The position numbers and the translations under genes were made by a program. 64,000 nt of DNA, taken from contig NZ_CP009288.1 of NCBI RefSeq assembly GCF_000756615.1, positions 2,108,001 through 2,172,000 of the forward strand, given 5' to 3'. The notes beneath the pieces were generated by a model, which worked only from the letters and a program-made list of their open reading frames with translations, was not told the origin of the DNA and made no database searches. Shown piece by piece: positions 50,573 through 59,712 of the stretch. The stretch is from Paenibacillus durus (GTDB taxonomy: Bacteria > Bacillota > Bacilli > Paenibacillales > Paenibacillaceae). Positions within the stretch are counted from its first letter, which is position 1. Each line of letters opens with the position of its first letter.

Positions 50573-51628
50573 ATGGACGCGATATTGTTGGTGGGGCATG
50601 GAAGCCGGGACCCCGAAGGGAACGAGGAACTGCTGCAGTTTGCCGATACGGTGCGTCAGGCTGCGCCCCAGTATAAAATAGAGACCTGCTTTTTGGAGTT
50701 TGTGCAGCCGGATATTGCCCGGGGAATAGCCAACTGCGTTGAGCAGGGAGCCACTCGGGTTGTTGTAATTCCGATCATGCTGTTCGCGGCGGGCCATGCC
50801 AAAATCCATATCCCTTTTGAGATTGACCGGGCCAAGAAGCTGTATCCCGCCGTGGAATTCGTCTATGGGCGTCCGATTGGCGTTCACCAAAAGGTGATGG
50901 AGATCCTGACCTCCCGTGTGGCGTCCGCCGGATTTAAGACCGGCAGCCCGGAGCTGCCGATAGAACATGGACTGCGCGAACTGGAAACGGCTGTTCTGCT
51001 GATTGGCCGGGGGAGCAGCGATGGCGATGCTAACGGCGACTTTTTTAAGATGACCCGACTGCTGTGGGAGCAGCTTCCGGTCAAATGGGTGGAAAACTGC
51101 TTTATTGGCGTTACGGAGCCTACCTTTGAGGATGGTCTGGAAAGAGTCTTACGGCTTGGCGCGAAAAAAATCTTCGTCCTTCCTTACTTTCTGTTTACAG
51201 GAATTTTGATTAAGCGAATTGAGGACATGACAGCGGAGTTTGCCGCACTGCACCCGGATATCACCGTTGAGCTTGCAGGGTATTTTGGGTTTCATCCGAA
51301 GCTGGTGGAAGCGCTGCTTGACCGGGTTGCCGAAGCGGTGGAAGGGCAGGCCTTTATGAACTGTGATATGTGCCAATACCGGTTGGCGGCCGGTCATGAG
51401 CATCATCACCATCATCACGATCATGGGCATGATCACGATCATCACCACCATGGGCACGGTCACGATCATGGGCATCACCACCACGAGAATGATCACGACC
51501 ATCACCACGGGCACAGCCACGATCATTTCCATGCTCACCAGCACGATCACGAGAATGGGCATGATCATGACGATCATCATCATCACGACCACGATCATCA
51601 TCATGTGGAACGTAGCCGCGCAGAATGA
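50573..51628 (+). CDS. cbiX: Sirohydrochlorin cobaltochelatase CbiX with poly-His tail
   Basis: A 351-residue long-form CbiX inserting cobalt into sirohydrochlorin, the entry step of the anaerobic pathway. Two chelatase halves are seen: AILLVGHGSRDPEGNEELL and AVLLIGRGSSDGDANGDF. Near residue 265 comes the M-x-C-x-x-C motif MNCDMC, a [4Fe-4S] site described in B. megaterium CbiX. After it a tail of ~75 residues contains about 40 histidines with Asp and Gly. The tail may store or buffer cobalt. ATG 50573 follows AGGAGG. The His codons create a repetitive CAT/CAC stretch at 51395-51605. Confidence 0.95.
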   Translation: MDAILLVGHGSRDPEGNEELLQFADTVRQAAPQYKIETCFLEFVQPDIARGIANCVEQGATRVVVIPIMLFAAGHAKIHIPFEIDRAKKLYPAVEFVYGRPIGVHQKVMEILTSRVASAGFKTGSPELPIEHGLRELETAVLLIGRGSSDGDANGDFFKMTRLLWEQLPVKWVENCFIGVTEPTFEDGLERVLRLGAKKIFVLPYFLFTGILIKRIEDMTAEFAALHPDITVELAGYFGFHPKLVEALLDRVAEAVEGQAFMNCDMCQYRLAAGHEHHHHHHDHGHDHDHHHHGHGHDHGHHHHENDHDHHHGHSHDHFHAHQHDHENGHDHDDHHHHDHDHHHVERSRAE

Positions 51629-51657
51629 CATCAAGAGCATGTTGAGGAGGAGACGAT

Positions 51658-52434
51658 TTGATTTTTACCCTGTGCGGTACAAGCGATGCGAGAGAACTCG
51701 CTGCTTTGATACAACAGAACGGATTTGAAATATTGACATCGGTGGTTACCGATAATGCGGCGAAAAGTTTACAGGAAGCCAATCTGCCCGTGCGCGCCGG
51801 ACGTCTGGACAAGGATGAAATCGTGACGTTAATACGCCGGGAAGAAGTTAAGGCCATTGTTGACGCAAGCCATCCGTTCGCCGAAGAAGCGCACAGGAAT
51901 GCGATGGAAGCCGCGAAGGAGGCGGGTATTCCTTATATTCGTTTTGAACGGGCATCTTTAGTCTACGGTGACGATCCGAAGCTTACGGTTGTGTCGTCTT
52001 ATGAAGAAGCGGCATTGGAAGCCAAGAAGCTTAAGGGCTCCATAATGCTGACTACCGGCAGCAAGACACTGTCTATTTTTACAAAGCATCTGCTGGTAGA
52101 TCCCGACATCCGTCTGGTAGCCCGAATGCTGCCACGGCGCGATAATATGGAGAAATGCGAAGAGCTCGGCGTGGAGCAGAAGAACATCATTGCCCTGCAA
52201 GGGCCGTTTACCCGGGAGCTGAATGAAGCTCTGTACCGGCAGTACGGCACGACGGTGATGGTCACGAAGGAGAGCGGAAAAACCGGGGCCGTCGACGAGA
52301 AGATTGAAGCTGCGCTGAAGCTGGGTATACAAGTAATATTGATTTCCCGGCCGGAAATTGATTTTGGCGCTGTGTTTACGGATTTTCAGGATGTCATTGA
52401 CGAGCTGCAACAAGTTGCCCGCTATATAAAATGA
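51658..52434 (+). CDS. cbiJ: Cobalt-precorrin-6A reductase CbiJ
   Basis: A 258-residue NAD(P)H-dependent reductase of the macrocycle (CbiJ/CobK). It starts MIFTLCGTSDARELAALI, has the DASHPFAEEAHRNAMEAA motif, YIRFERAS and LTTGSKTLSIF. A TTG start lies behind AGGAGGAG. It lies 29 bp after cbiX and is followed by a 230-bp gap with a structured element before cbiC. Confidence 0.93.
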   Translation: MIFTLCGTSDARELAALIQQNGFEILTSVVTDNAAKSLQEANLPVRAGRLDKDEIVTLIRREEVKAIVDASHPFAEEAHRNAMEAAKEAGIPYIRFERASLVYGDDPKLTVVSSYEEAALEAKKLKGSIMLTTGSKTLSIFTKHLLVDPDIRLVARMLPRRDNMEKCEELGVEQKNIIALQGPFTRELNEALYRQYGTTVMVTKESGKTGAVDEKIEAALKLGIQVILISRPEIDFGAVFTDFQDVIDELQQVARYIK

Positions 52435-52664
52435 ACTTGAAAAAATGACATCAGGGTAAGGAGTAACGAAGGGGAAGTTTGGAACTGGAGGAGCGACAGC
52501 GATCGCCTTTGTCTCCGGATTTCATCCACGAAGAGTGTAATAAATTTAGAAATCTGGAGACAACAGCGGCCGGAAGTCCAAACGTTCCTCGAAGTTGCGA
52601 ACGATACCCAAAGGGGAAAATCTCAAGTTCATTTTATATCATTCGAATACAAGGGAGAAATGTT
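52435..52664 (+). other. Structured intergenic element inside the B12 operon
   Basis: A 230-bp gap in an otherwise gap-free operon. The inverted repeat TGTCTCCGGATTT (52510-52522) and AAATCTGGAGACA (52550-52562) forms a 13-bp stem with one G-U pair and a 27-nt loop. The frame from 52479 is open into cbiC but lacks coding character. There is no T-run, so it is not a simple terminator. It may be a dispersed repeat or an RNA-processing element. Confidence 0.5.
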
Positions 52665-53315
52665 ATGGATTTTAAGACGGAATTTAAACCGCTGACGGTG
52701 CAGCCTCAGGAGATTGAGAGCAAAAGCTTCGAGATCATCACGGAAGAACTGGGAGAACATCCCTTTACACCCGAGCAGTATCCGGTCGTTCAGCGGATCA
52801 TCCATGCCTCGGCGGACTTCGAGCTTGGCAGAAATATTGTGTTTCATCCAGGAGCGGTTGAAGCGGGAATAGAGGCGATCCGCAGCGGCAAAAAGATCGT
52901 CGCTGATGTCCAGATGGTTCAGGTTGGAATCAGCAAGCCGCGTATACAAAAGTTCGGCGGAAGCGTCGACGTCTACATTTCGGACCCCGATGTGATGGAG
53001 GAAGCGAAACGGCTGAACACAACCCGCGCCATTATCTCCATGCGTAAAGCGGTACGTGAAGCGGAGGGCGGAATTTACGCCATTGGCAACGCTCCTACCG
53101 CCCTGCTTGAATTGATCCGCATGGTCAAGGAGGGCGAAGCCAAGCCGGGCCTGATTATAGGTATGCCGGTAGGCTTCGTATCCGCCGCGGAATCGAAGGA
53201 CGAGCTTCGCAAGCTCGATATTCCTTTTATAACGAACCTCGGGCGCAAGGGCGGCAGTACGGTTGTGGTGGCGGCTGTTAATGCCCTTGCCATTATGGCG
53301 GAGAAAAAAGCGTAA
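52665..53315 (+). CDS. cbiC: Cobalt-precorrin-8 methylmutase CbiC
   Basis: A 216-residue enzyme moving the C11 methyl to C12 to give cobyrinic acid. It contains VQRIIHASADFELGRNIVFH with the catalytic His, VADVQMVQVGI, and the C-terminal LIIGMPVGFVSAAESK and GRKGGSTVVVAAVNAL. ATG 52665 is seven bases after AAGGGAG; the in-frame extension to 52479 crosses the structured element and is not used. cbiD follows after 17 bp. Confidence 0.95.
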   Translation: MDFKTEFKPLTVQPQEIESKSFEIITEELGEHPFTPEQYPVVQRIIHASADFELGRNIVFHPGAVEAGIEAIRSGKKIVADVQMVQVGISKPRIQKFGGSVDVYISDPDVMEEAKRLNTTRAIISMRKAVREAEGGIYAIGNAPTALLELIRMVKEGEAKPGLIIGMPVGFVSAAESKDELRKLDIPFITNLGRKGGSTVVVAAVNALAIMAEKKA

Positions 53316-53332
53316 ATCAGGGAAGGGATCTC

Positions 53333-54442
53333 ATGAGCGATTTTGTGGAACCGGAGAACAATCCAAAAGAGATGCGGCACGGATTTACAACAGGCGCCTG
53401 CGCGGCTGCGGTGGCAAAAGCCGCGGTCATGATGCTGGCTACCCAGACCCGGGTTAATGAATCGACCATCTGGCTGCCCGCCGGATTTTTCCATACGTTT
53501 ACCATCCTGGATGGTGAATTCACTGGGGATATGGCCCAGTGCGCCACGATCAAGGACGCGGGCGATGATCCGGACGCTACGCATAAGGCGAGGATTGTCG
53601 CCATGGCGGTATGGACAGACGGCAGCGGCATCGAAATCGACGGCGGCACCGGGGTGGGGCGTGTCACCAAGCCGGGGCTTCCGATCCCGGTAGGCGAAGC
53701 GGCCATCAATCCGGTTCCCCGCCGGATGATCCGGAAGGAAGTTCAGGAAGTCTTGGAGGAGTACGGCATTGAGCGCGGCGTTAAAGTGGTGATTTCCGTG
53801 CCCGGCGGAGAAGAAATCGCCAAGAAGACCTTGAACGGCCGTCTGGGCATTATCGGCGGGATATCGATTTTGGGCACGCGAGGAACGGTAGTGCCATTTT
53901 CCACGTCCGCGTATAAGGCGAGTATTATTCAAGCCATGCAGGTGGCGAGAGCTTCCGGCTGCACTCAGGTTGTCCTGACCACAGGCGGCAGCAGCGAGAA
54001 ATATGCGATGAAGCTAAACCCGGAGCTGAGTGAGGAGTCTTTTATCCAGATGGGCGACTTCGTCGGTTTCTCCCTGCAGCATGCCAAACGCCTTGGAATG
54101 AGAACCGTCAGCCTGGTCGGGATGATCGGCAAATTCTCGAAGGTGGCCCAGGGCGTGATGATGGTTCACTCCAAAAGCGCCGCCGTTGATTTCGGCTTTC
54201 TAGCCAGGGCCGCTGCCGAGACAGGCGCTTCGTCCGAACTGCAGGAGGCGATTCTGGAGTGCAATACAGCGACTCAAGCTGCCGACCTCGTAATTGAAGC
54301 AGGTCTGCCCGGTTTTTTTGATAAATTATGCGAATACGCCTGCCTTCACTGCCTTGAGCACATCGGGGGAGGAGTAACGGTGGAAATCGTGCTGATCACG
54401 ATGAAAGGCGACATATTGGGGAGGGAGGAACGGAGTGGATAG
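53333..54442 (+). CDS. cbiD: Cobalt-precorrin-5B C1-methyltransferase CbiD
   Basis: A 369-residue enzyme characteristic of the anaerobic pathway. It starts with RHGFTTGACAAAVAKAA; later come GGTGVGRVTKPGL, VVPFSTSAYKASI and VVLTTGGSSEKYA. The ATG follows AAGGGAT. Its end overlaps cbiET by eight bases. Confidence 0.95.
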   Translation: MSDFVEPENNPKEMRHGFTTGACAAAVAKAAVMMLATQTRVNESTIWLPAGFFHTFTILDGEFTGDMAQCATIKDAGDDPDATHKARIVAMAVWTDGSGIEIDGGTGVGRVTKPGLPIPVGEAAINPVPRRMIRKEVQEVLEEYGIERGVKVVISVPGGEEIAKKTLNGRLGIIGGISILGTRGTVVPFSTSAYKASIIQAMQVARASGCTQVVLTTGGSSEKYAMKLNPELSEESFIQMGDFVGFSLQHAKRLGMRTVSLVGMIGKFSKVAQGVMMVHSKSAAVDFGFLARAAAETGASSELQEAILECNTATQAADLVIEAGLPGFFDKLCEYACLHCLEHIGGGVTVEIVLITMKGDILGREERSG

Positions 54443-55688
54443 GCGCATCAAGATTATCGGTATCGGAGACGAAGGCCCTGCGGGGCTGTCCGCGGCTTCC
54501 CTCGAACGGATTCATCGGGCGGACGTGCTTGCCGGCGGCGAGAGACATCTGTCTTTTTTCCCCGGTCACCGTGGCGAAAGCTTCATCTTTAAGGGAGGGC
54601 TGGGAAGCACTGTCGAACGGCTGGCTGAACTAAGGGCGGACAAAGATGTCGTCGTTCTGGCTTCCGGTGATCCGCTGTTTTACGGTATCGCGAGTTTCAT
54701 AGTGAAGAAGCTGGGCGGGGATGCGGTGGAGATCCACCCTCATGTAAGCTCGGTGCAATTAGCCTTTTCAAGAATGGGCGAAAGCTGGCAGGATGCCGCA
54801 GTGGAAAGCGTCCATGGGCGAACGATGAAAGGGCTGGCACAGAGAATCAACGGCAAAGAGAAGATTGCCCTGTTGACCGATCACGAGAACAGTCCGTCCG
54901 CAATTGCCCGTTATCTGATCGATTTTGGGATCAATGAATATGAAGCTTTTGTTGCGGAAAATTTGGGCGGTGAGCATGAAAGATGCGGATTCTGGACGCT
55001 GGACGAGATGTCCCGGTCAGAATTTTCACCCCTGAATGTTGTCATTCTGCGCCGAAAGCCTGGAGTTGCGGCACCATGGTTCGGATTTGGCATAGAGGAC
55101 GAGAAATTTCATCAGCGGAAGCCTGAAAAAGGATTGATTACCAAAAAAGAAGTCCGGGTGCTCAGCCTGGCCGAGTTAAAGCTCAAGAAAGACAGCGTCG
55201 TGTGGGACATTGGAGCCGGCTCCGGATCGGTTGCTGTTGAGTGTACATTGTCGGCGCCTTACGGGCAGGTGTTTGCCATCGAGAAAAACGCCGGAGATAT
55301 CGAGAACATTGAGCTGAACCGGAAGAAATTCCGTGCGGATTTTACGGTGATTCATGACAAGGCCCCCAGTGGCCTTGATCAGCTTCCTGATCCGGATGCG
55401 GTGTTTATTGGCGGCAGCGGAGGAGAACTGCGGGAGTTGATCCGGATCTGCTGCTCCCGGCTGAAGACGGGTGGGCGTATAGTCGTGAACGCAGCAACGA
55501 TCGAGACGTTGTCCGAATCCCGGCAGGCGCTCGCCGATCACGGCTTCGATTCCCGGATTACGCTGGTGCAGATTTCGCGCAGCAAGCCGATTTTGAACAT
55601 GACCCGCTTCGAGGGACTCAATCCCATTTATGTGATCACCGGCTTTGCGAAGCCCGGAAGTGAAAGAGGGGGAACCGAACAACCATGA
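54435..55688 (+). CDS. cbiET: Fused precorrin-6Y methyltransferase/decarboxylase CbiET
   Basis: 417 residues. The N-terminal CbiE domain (1-~205) has IIGIGDEGPAGLSAA, ASGDPLFYGIAS and HPHVSSVQLAFSRMG, and methylates C5. The C-terminal CbiT domain (~225-405) has the Rossmann SAM loop VWDIGAGSGSVAVE and FIGGSGGELRELI, and methylates C15 with decarboxylation. The fusion is known as CobL in the aerobic pathway. A GTG start lies within the end of cbiD. Confidence 0.93.
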   Translation: MDRRIKIIGIGDEGPAGLSAASLERIHRADVLAGGERHLSFFPGHRGESFIFKGGLGSTVERLAELRADKDVVVLASGDPLFYGIASFIVKKLGGDAVEIHPHVSSVQLAFSRMGESWQDAAVESVHGRTMKGLAQRINGKEKIALLTDHENSPSAIARYLIDFGINEYEAFVAENLGGEHERCGFWTLDEMSRSEFSPLNVVILRRKPGVAAPWFGFGIEDEKFHQRKPEKGLITKKEVRVLSLAELKLKKDSVVWDIGAGSGSVAVECTLSAPYGQVFAIEKNAGDIENIELNRKKFRADFTVIHDKAPSGLDQLPDPDAVFIGGSGGELRELIRICCSRLKTGGRIVVNAATIETLSESRQALADHGFDSRITLVQISRSKPILNMTRFEGLNPIYVITGFAKPGSERGGTEQP

Positions 55689-56407
55689 CAACGACAGCAC
55701 TAAAAACAGGAACCTTATACGGGATCGGCGTAGGCCCGGGTGATCCGGAATTAATCACGGTAAAGGCGTTCCGCTTAATGAAGGAATGTCCGGTGATTGC
55801 TTATCCCAAGAAGCGGATGGGAGGCAAATCCTACGCGCTTGAAATCGTGGAATTATATATTAATACAGCGGAGAAAAACATGCTGGGGCTAGTGTTCCCG
55901 ATGACCAAGGATCAGGAAACCCTTGACAGGGAGTGGAGCCGGACGGTTGCCCAGTGCTGGGAGCACCTAAAAGAAGGACGCGATATCGCTTTTGTAACGG
56001 AAGGCGATCCCAATCTGTACAGCACCTTTATTCATATGGCGCGCCTGGTGCAGGAGCTCTATCCAGAAGTCCCTGTTATTTCCGTTCCGGGCATTTCCTC
56101 CGTTCTGGGAGCTGCCGCCCGCCTAGGGCTCCCTCTTGCCGATGGTGATGAACAAGTGGCGATTGTGCCCGCCCGAAATGACCGTCAGGCAATGAAGAAA
56201 GCCCTTGAAGACCATGATGCGGTTGTGTTCATCAAGGTGGCCAAGGTGCTGGATTTGATCATCGATCTATTGGAGGAGATGGAGCTTGTAGACAAAGCTT
56301 CGGTGGTCATGAAAGTAACCTCTTCTGATGAGCTGATCTGGCGAAATGTACGGGAATTAAAGGGGCAGGAGCTTGAATATTTGACGTTAATGGCGGTGAA
56401 AAAATAG
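55685..56407 (+). CDS. cbiL: Cobalt-precorrin-2 C20-methyltransferase CbiL
   Basis: A 240-residue SAM-dependent methyltransferase. It begins GTLYGIGVGPGDPELITVKA, has AFVTEGDPNLYSTFIHMA and VPGISSVLGAAARLGLPLA. It adds the C20 methyl to cobalt-factor II/precorrin-2. The ATG overlaps the cbiET stop, and its own stop overlaps the GTG of cbiF. Confidence 0.94.
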   Translation: MTTTALKTGTLYGIGVGPGDPELITVKAFRLMKECPVIAYPKKRMGGKSYALEIVELYINTAEKNMLGLVFPMTKDQETLDREWSRTVAQCWEHLKEGRDIAFVTEGDPNLYSTFIHMARLVQELYPEVPVISVPGISSVLGAAARLGLPLADGDEQVAIVPARNDRQAMKKALEDHDAVVFIKVAKVLDLIIDLLEEMELVDKASVVMKVTSSDELIWRNVRELKGQELEYLTLMAVKK

Positions 56408-57201
56408 TGAAGCTCGAACCGAGAGTGTATATTGTCGGCGCCGGTCCGGGAGATCCGGATCTTATTACAGTGAAAGGTCTGAACATCCTGATGAACGCCG
56501 ATTTTGTCCTGTATACCGATTCGCTCGTAAACGAACAGCTTATCTCCCGTGCGGGCAGTCATGCCAAGGTACTGCAGAGCTCCGGGATGGATCTGGAGCA
56601 GATGGTCGATGTGATGTCAGAGGCCGTTCTGACTGGAAAAAGCGTAGCCCGAGTCCATACCGGCGACCCGGCCGTATACGGCGCGATCCTGGAGCAGATG
56701 GTTCTGCTGAAGCAGCGCGGGATCGACTACGAGATCGTGCCGGGCGTCAGCTCCGTCTTCGCTGCGGCTGCCGTGTTGGGTGCTGAATTAACTGTTCCGG
56801 ACTTGACCCAGACGGTCATTCTGACCCGGGCTGAAGGACGGACGCCTGTACCGGAACGGGAGAAACTCCGCGACCTCGCTTCCCATCATTGTACGGTCGC
56901 GCTGTTTTTAAGCGCTACGCTTGCGAAGAAGGTGGTCAAAGAGTTTCTGGAGGCGGGCTGGTCGGAGGACACGCCAGTAGCCGTTGTGCAGCGGGCCACA
57001 TGGCCGGATCAGAAAATCGTGCGCACGACGCTCCGGCATCTCGACAGCGATTTGCGGCAGGCCGGAATCCGCATGCATGCCATGATCCTGGCGGGCTGGG
57101 CGCTTGACCCGGGAATGGTTGACCGTGACGAACACCGCTCTAAACTATATGACAAGTCGTTTACCCACGGTTACCGGAAAGGGCAGGCCGCTAATGACTA
57201 A
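56407..57201 (+). CDS. cbiF: Cobalt-precorrin-4 C11-methyltransferase CbiF
   Basis: 264 residues. It begins with VYIVGAGPGDPDLITVKG; later it has VARVHTGDPAVYGAILEQ, VPGVSSVFAAAAVLGAEL and VVQRATWPDQKIV. It methylates C11. A GTG start overlaps the previous stop. The C-terminal SKLYDKSFTHGYR tail is usual for CbiF/CobM. Confidence 0.95.
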   Translation: MKLEPRVYIVGAGPGDPDLITVKGLNILMNADFVLYTDSLVNEQLISRAGSHAKVLQSSGMDLEQMVDVMSEAVLTGKSVARVHTGDPAVYGAILEQMVLLKQRGIDYEIVPGVSSVFAAAAVLGAELTVPDLTQTVILTRAEGRTPVPEREKLRDLASHHCTVALFLSATLAKKVVKEFLEAGWSEDTPVAVVQRATWPDQKIVRTTLRHLDSDLRQAGIRMHAMILAGWALDPGMVDRDEHRSKLYDKSFTHGYRKGQAAND

Positions 57202-58303
57202 GCCTTACGCCGCCGTCGCAATCACCAAGCATGGGGTGGAAATGGCCCGGTCCTTGGCCGCCGATTTCCCGGGAACCGACCTTTATTATATGAGCAAATT
57301 TGCCCGGGGCGATGAGACGGAACTGGGATATCGACTGTTCGAAGGCTCTGTCAAGCTGATCCTGCCGGACTTGTTCAAAGCGTACAAAGGACTTATTATT
57401 TTCATTTCTCTTGGAGCCGTCGTCCGCATGATTGCTCCGATTCTGGAAGACAAGAAAAAGGACCCCGCAGTCATCGTGATCGATGATCGCGGCCAGCATG
57501 TGATCAGCGTCCTTTCGGGCCATCTGGGCGGCGCCAATGCGCTGACGCTGGAGGTAGCGAAAGCACTCGGCGCGCGTCCTGTCATCACGACCGCGTCCGA
57601 TGTGCAGGGAACGATCCCGGTGGACTTGTTTGGACGCGGCTTCGGCTGGGAGATCGAAAGCTTCGACAAGGCGACGCCCGTCAGCGCTTCAGTGGTCAAT
57701 GAGGAGTGGATCGCCGTTGTGCAGGAAGCGGGCGAGACGCAGTGGTGGACCTATGACAAGCCGCTGCCGCCGCATATTACCGTTTACGGTCACGCCGCAG
57801 AAGCGCTGCAAGCGGAGTTTGACGCGGCGCTGGTGGTTACGGACCGGCTGCTGGAACCCGGGGAAGAAGCCGCACTGCTGAATAACGGGGTGCTGTACAG
57901 ACCCAAGACGCTTGTCCTCGGCATCGGCTGCAACCGGGGAACTTCAGCGGAGGAGATTGAGCATACGATTATAAGCACACTGTCCGAGCTCCGGCTGTCC
58001 GTCAAGAGCGTGCGCAATGCGGCCACCATCGTGCTGAAACAGGATGAGGAGGGGCTCCTTGAAGTCTGCCGGAAGTATAAGTGGAAGCTTGAATTGTATA
58101 CACCGGACGAGCTGAATGAGGTTCCGCTGAAAAATCCGTCCGAAACCGTGTATAAATATACGGGTGCATACGGGGTCAGCGAGCCTGCGGCGCTCCGCTC
58201 ATCCAGAGCGGCGGATTGGCTGCTGGAGAAAAGGAAGAGCGGCAACGTCACCATTTCCATCGCCCGCATACCATTCCCATCCGGCGGGCAGGTGGGAGTA
58301 TGA
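57194..58303 (+). CDS. cbiG: Cobalt-precorrin-5A hydrolase CbiG
   Basis: A 369-residue enzyme opening the delta-lactone and releasing acetaldehyde, specific to the anaerobic route. The N-terminal region has FISLGAVVRMIAP and VISVLSGHLGGANALT; the C-terminal cobE-like part has LGIGCNRGTSAEEIEH and EPAALRSS. ATG 57194 overlaps the cbiF stop; the upstream in-frame stretch is inside cbiF. Confidence 0.94.
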   Translation: MTKPYAAVAITKHGVEMARSLAADFPGTDLYYMSKFARGDETELGYRLFEGSVKLILPDLFKAYKGLIIFISLGAVVRMIAPILEDKKKDPAVIVIDDRGQHVISVLSGHLGGANALTLEVAKALGARPVITTASDVQGTIPVDLFGRGFGWEIESFDKATPVSASVVNEEWIAVVQEAGETQWWTYDKPLPPHITVYGHAAEALQAEFDAALVVTDRLLEPGEEAALLNNGVLYRPKTLVLGIGCNRGTSAEEIEHTIISTLSELRLSVKSVRNAATIVLKQDEEGLLEVCRKYKWKLELYTPDELNEVPLKNPSETVYKYTGAYGVSEPAALRSSRAADWLLEKRKSGNVTISIARIPFPSGGQVGV

Positions 58304-59712
58304 ACGGGAACAGAAACCGCATCGTCATTGCGGGAACGGGCAGCGGCGCCGGTAAAACAACGGTGACGATCGGGTTAATGGCCGCGCTGAAGCAGCGGGG
58401 TCTTCGGGTTCAGGGCTTCAAGTGCGGCCCGGATTACATCGATCCGACCTATCATACCGCCGTAACGGGCAGGCCGTCACGCAATCTGGATACCTGGATG
58501 CTGTCTCATGATATCATGCGTGAAATTTTTCTCAGAGCTTCCGAAGGAGCGGAAGTCTCTGTTATTGAGGGCGTCATGGGACTGTACGACGGGAAGGACC
58601 CGTTGTCCAATACCGGTTCGACAGCGGAAATTTCCGCCTTGCTGGAGAGTCCGGTCATTCTCGTTGTGAACGCGCAGAGCATGGCACGCAGCGCGGCCGC
58701 CCTCGTGCTGGGGTATCAGAAGCTGGACGAGAGTATCCGCATTGCCGGAGTCATCGTCAACAAGTGCGGAAGCCGGGGGCACTACCAGCTCGTCAAATCC
58801 GCGATTGAACAGGAATGCGGCATTCCTGTTGTCGGCTGGCTGGGGCGGGACGAGGGGCTGGACATTCCCGAGCGCCATCTTGGTCTCGTTCCGGCCATTG
58901 AACGGGGAGAACTGGACGGTTTGTTTAACCGGGCCGCCGATCTGGTCGAAGGCGGCGTGGATATTGATGCGATACTATCCCTGGCGGGCACGGCCCCGGC
59001 GCTTGCATGGCCTAAGGAACGGCTGTTCATCGCCGGGCCGTGTCCGAACCCTGGACCGGTGATTGCCGTTGCCCGGGACGCAGCGTTCAACTTCTACTAC
59101 CGTGAGAACCTGGAACTACTAGAGCAATCTGGCGCCAGACTGGTGTATTTCAGTCCCCTGGGGGGCGATACCGTGCCAGGCGATGCGGACGGTCTTTATC
59201 TCGGGGGAGGATTCCCCGAGGAGTTTGCCGCCGGACTGTCGGCTAATGAGCAGATGAAGCGCGATTTGCAAGCCCGCGTTCAGGAAGGGCTGCCGGTCTT
59301 CGCCGAATGCGGAGGGTATATGTACCTGACCCGTTCGATTACCGACCGTGCGGGAGTTGCCCATGCCATGGTTGGACTTATCCCGGCGGACGTTACGATG
59401 CAGGATAAGCTCGCCGCTCTGGGCTATCGTGAGGCCACGGCGCTTCGGGACTGTCTGCTTATGGAAGCGGGCGAGGTCATCCGGGGCCATGAGTTCCATT
59501 ATTCCAAACTAACGACGGACCGGGAGCATTACCCTTACGTTTATGAAACGAAAGGTCTGCGCGGAACGGGACTCGAAGGATACCATTCGGAAAATGTGAT
59601 GGCAGGCTACACGCATCTCCATTTTGCATCCAATCCGAAAGTCGCGGAGCGCTTCATACAGCGCTGCTTACAATACAGCCGGAAAAGAGGCGAAGCCAGT
59701 GGAACAGTCTGA
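58300..59712 (+). CDS. cbiA: Cobyrinate a,c-diamide synthase CbiA
   Basis: 470 residues. An N-terminal ATP-dependent synthetase domain (IAGTGSGAGKTTVTIGLMAA, Walker-type; GFKCGPDYIDPTYH) is followed by a C-terminal glutaminase-like domain with the nucleophile Cys in VFAECGGYMYL and GYTHLHF. It amidates the a and c carboxylates. ATG overlaps the cbiG stop (ATGA). Confidence 0.95.
   Translation: MNGNRNRIVIAGTGSGAGKTTVTIGLMAALKQRGLRVQGFKCGPDYIDPTYHTAVTGRPSRNLDTWMLSHDIMREIFLRASEGAEVSVIEGVMGLYDGKDPLSNTGSTAEISALLESPVILVVNAQSMARSAAALVLGYQKLDESIRIAGVIVNKCGSRGHYQLVKSAIEQECGIPVVGWLGRDEGLDIPERHLGLVPAIERGELDGLFNRAADLVEGGVDIDAILSLAGTAPALAWPKERLFIAGPCPNPGPVIAVARDAAFNFYYRENLELLEQSGARLVYFSPLGGDTVPGDADGLYLGGGFPEEFAAGLSANEQMKRDLQARVQEGLPVFAECGGYMYLTRSITDRAGVAHAMVGLIPADVTMQDKLAALGYREATALRDCLLMEAGEVIRGHEFHYSKLTTDREHYPYVYETKGLRGTGLEGYHSENVMAGYTHLHFASNPKVAERFIQRCLQYSRKRGEASGTV

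Noticed and set aside
51395..51605. Short repetitive units that resemble a tandem-repeat or CRISPR-like array
   Set aside because: The repeats are irregular His codons inside cbiX with no constant spacer length.
51149..51857. Long antisense frames opposite cbiX and cbiJ rich in Val/Met/Ile or Asp/Arg/His
   Set aside because: They are the complement of the CAT/CAC histidine repeats and have no starts with ribosome sites.
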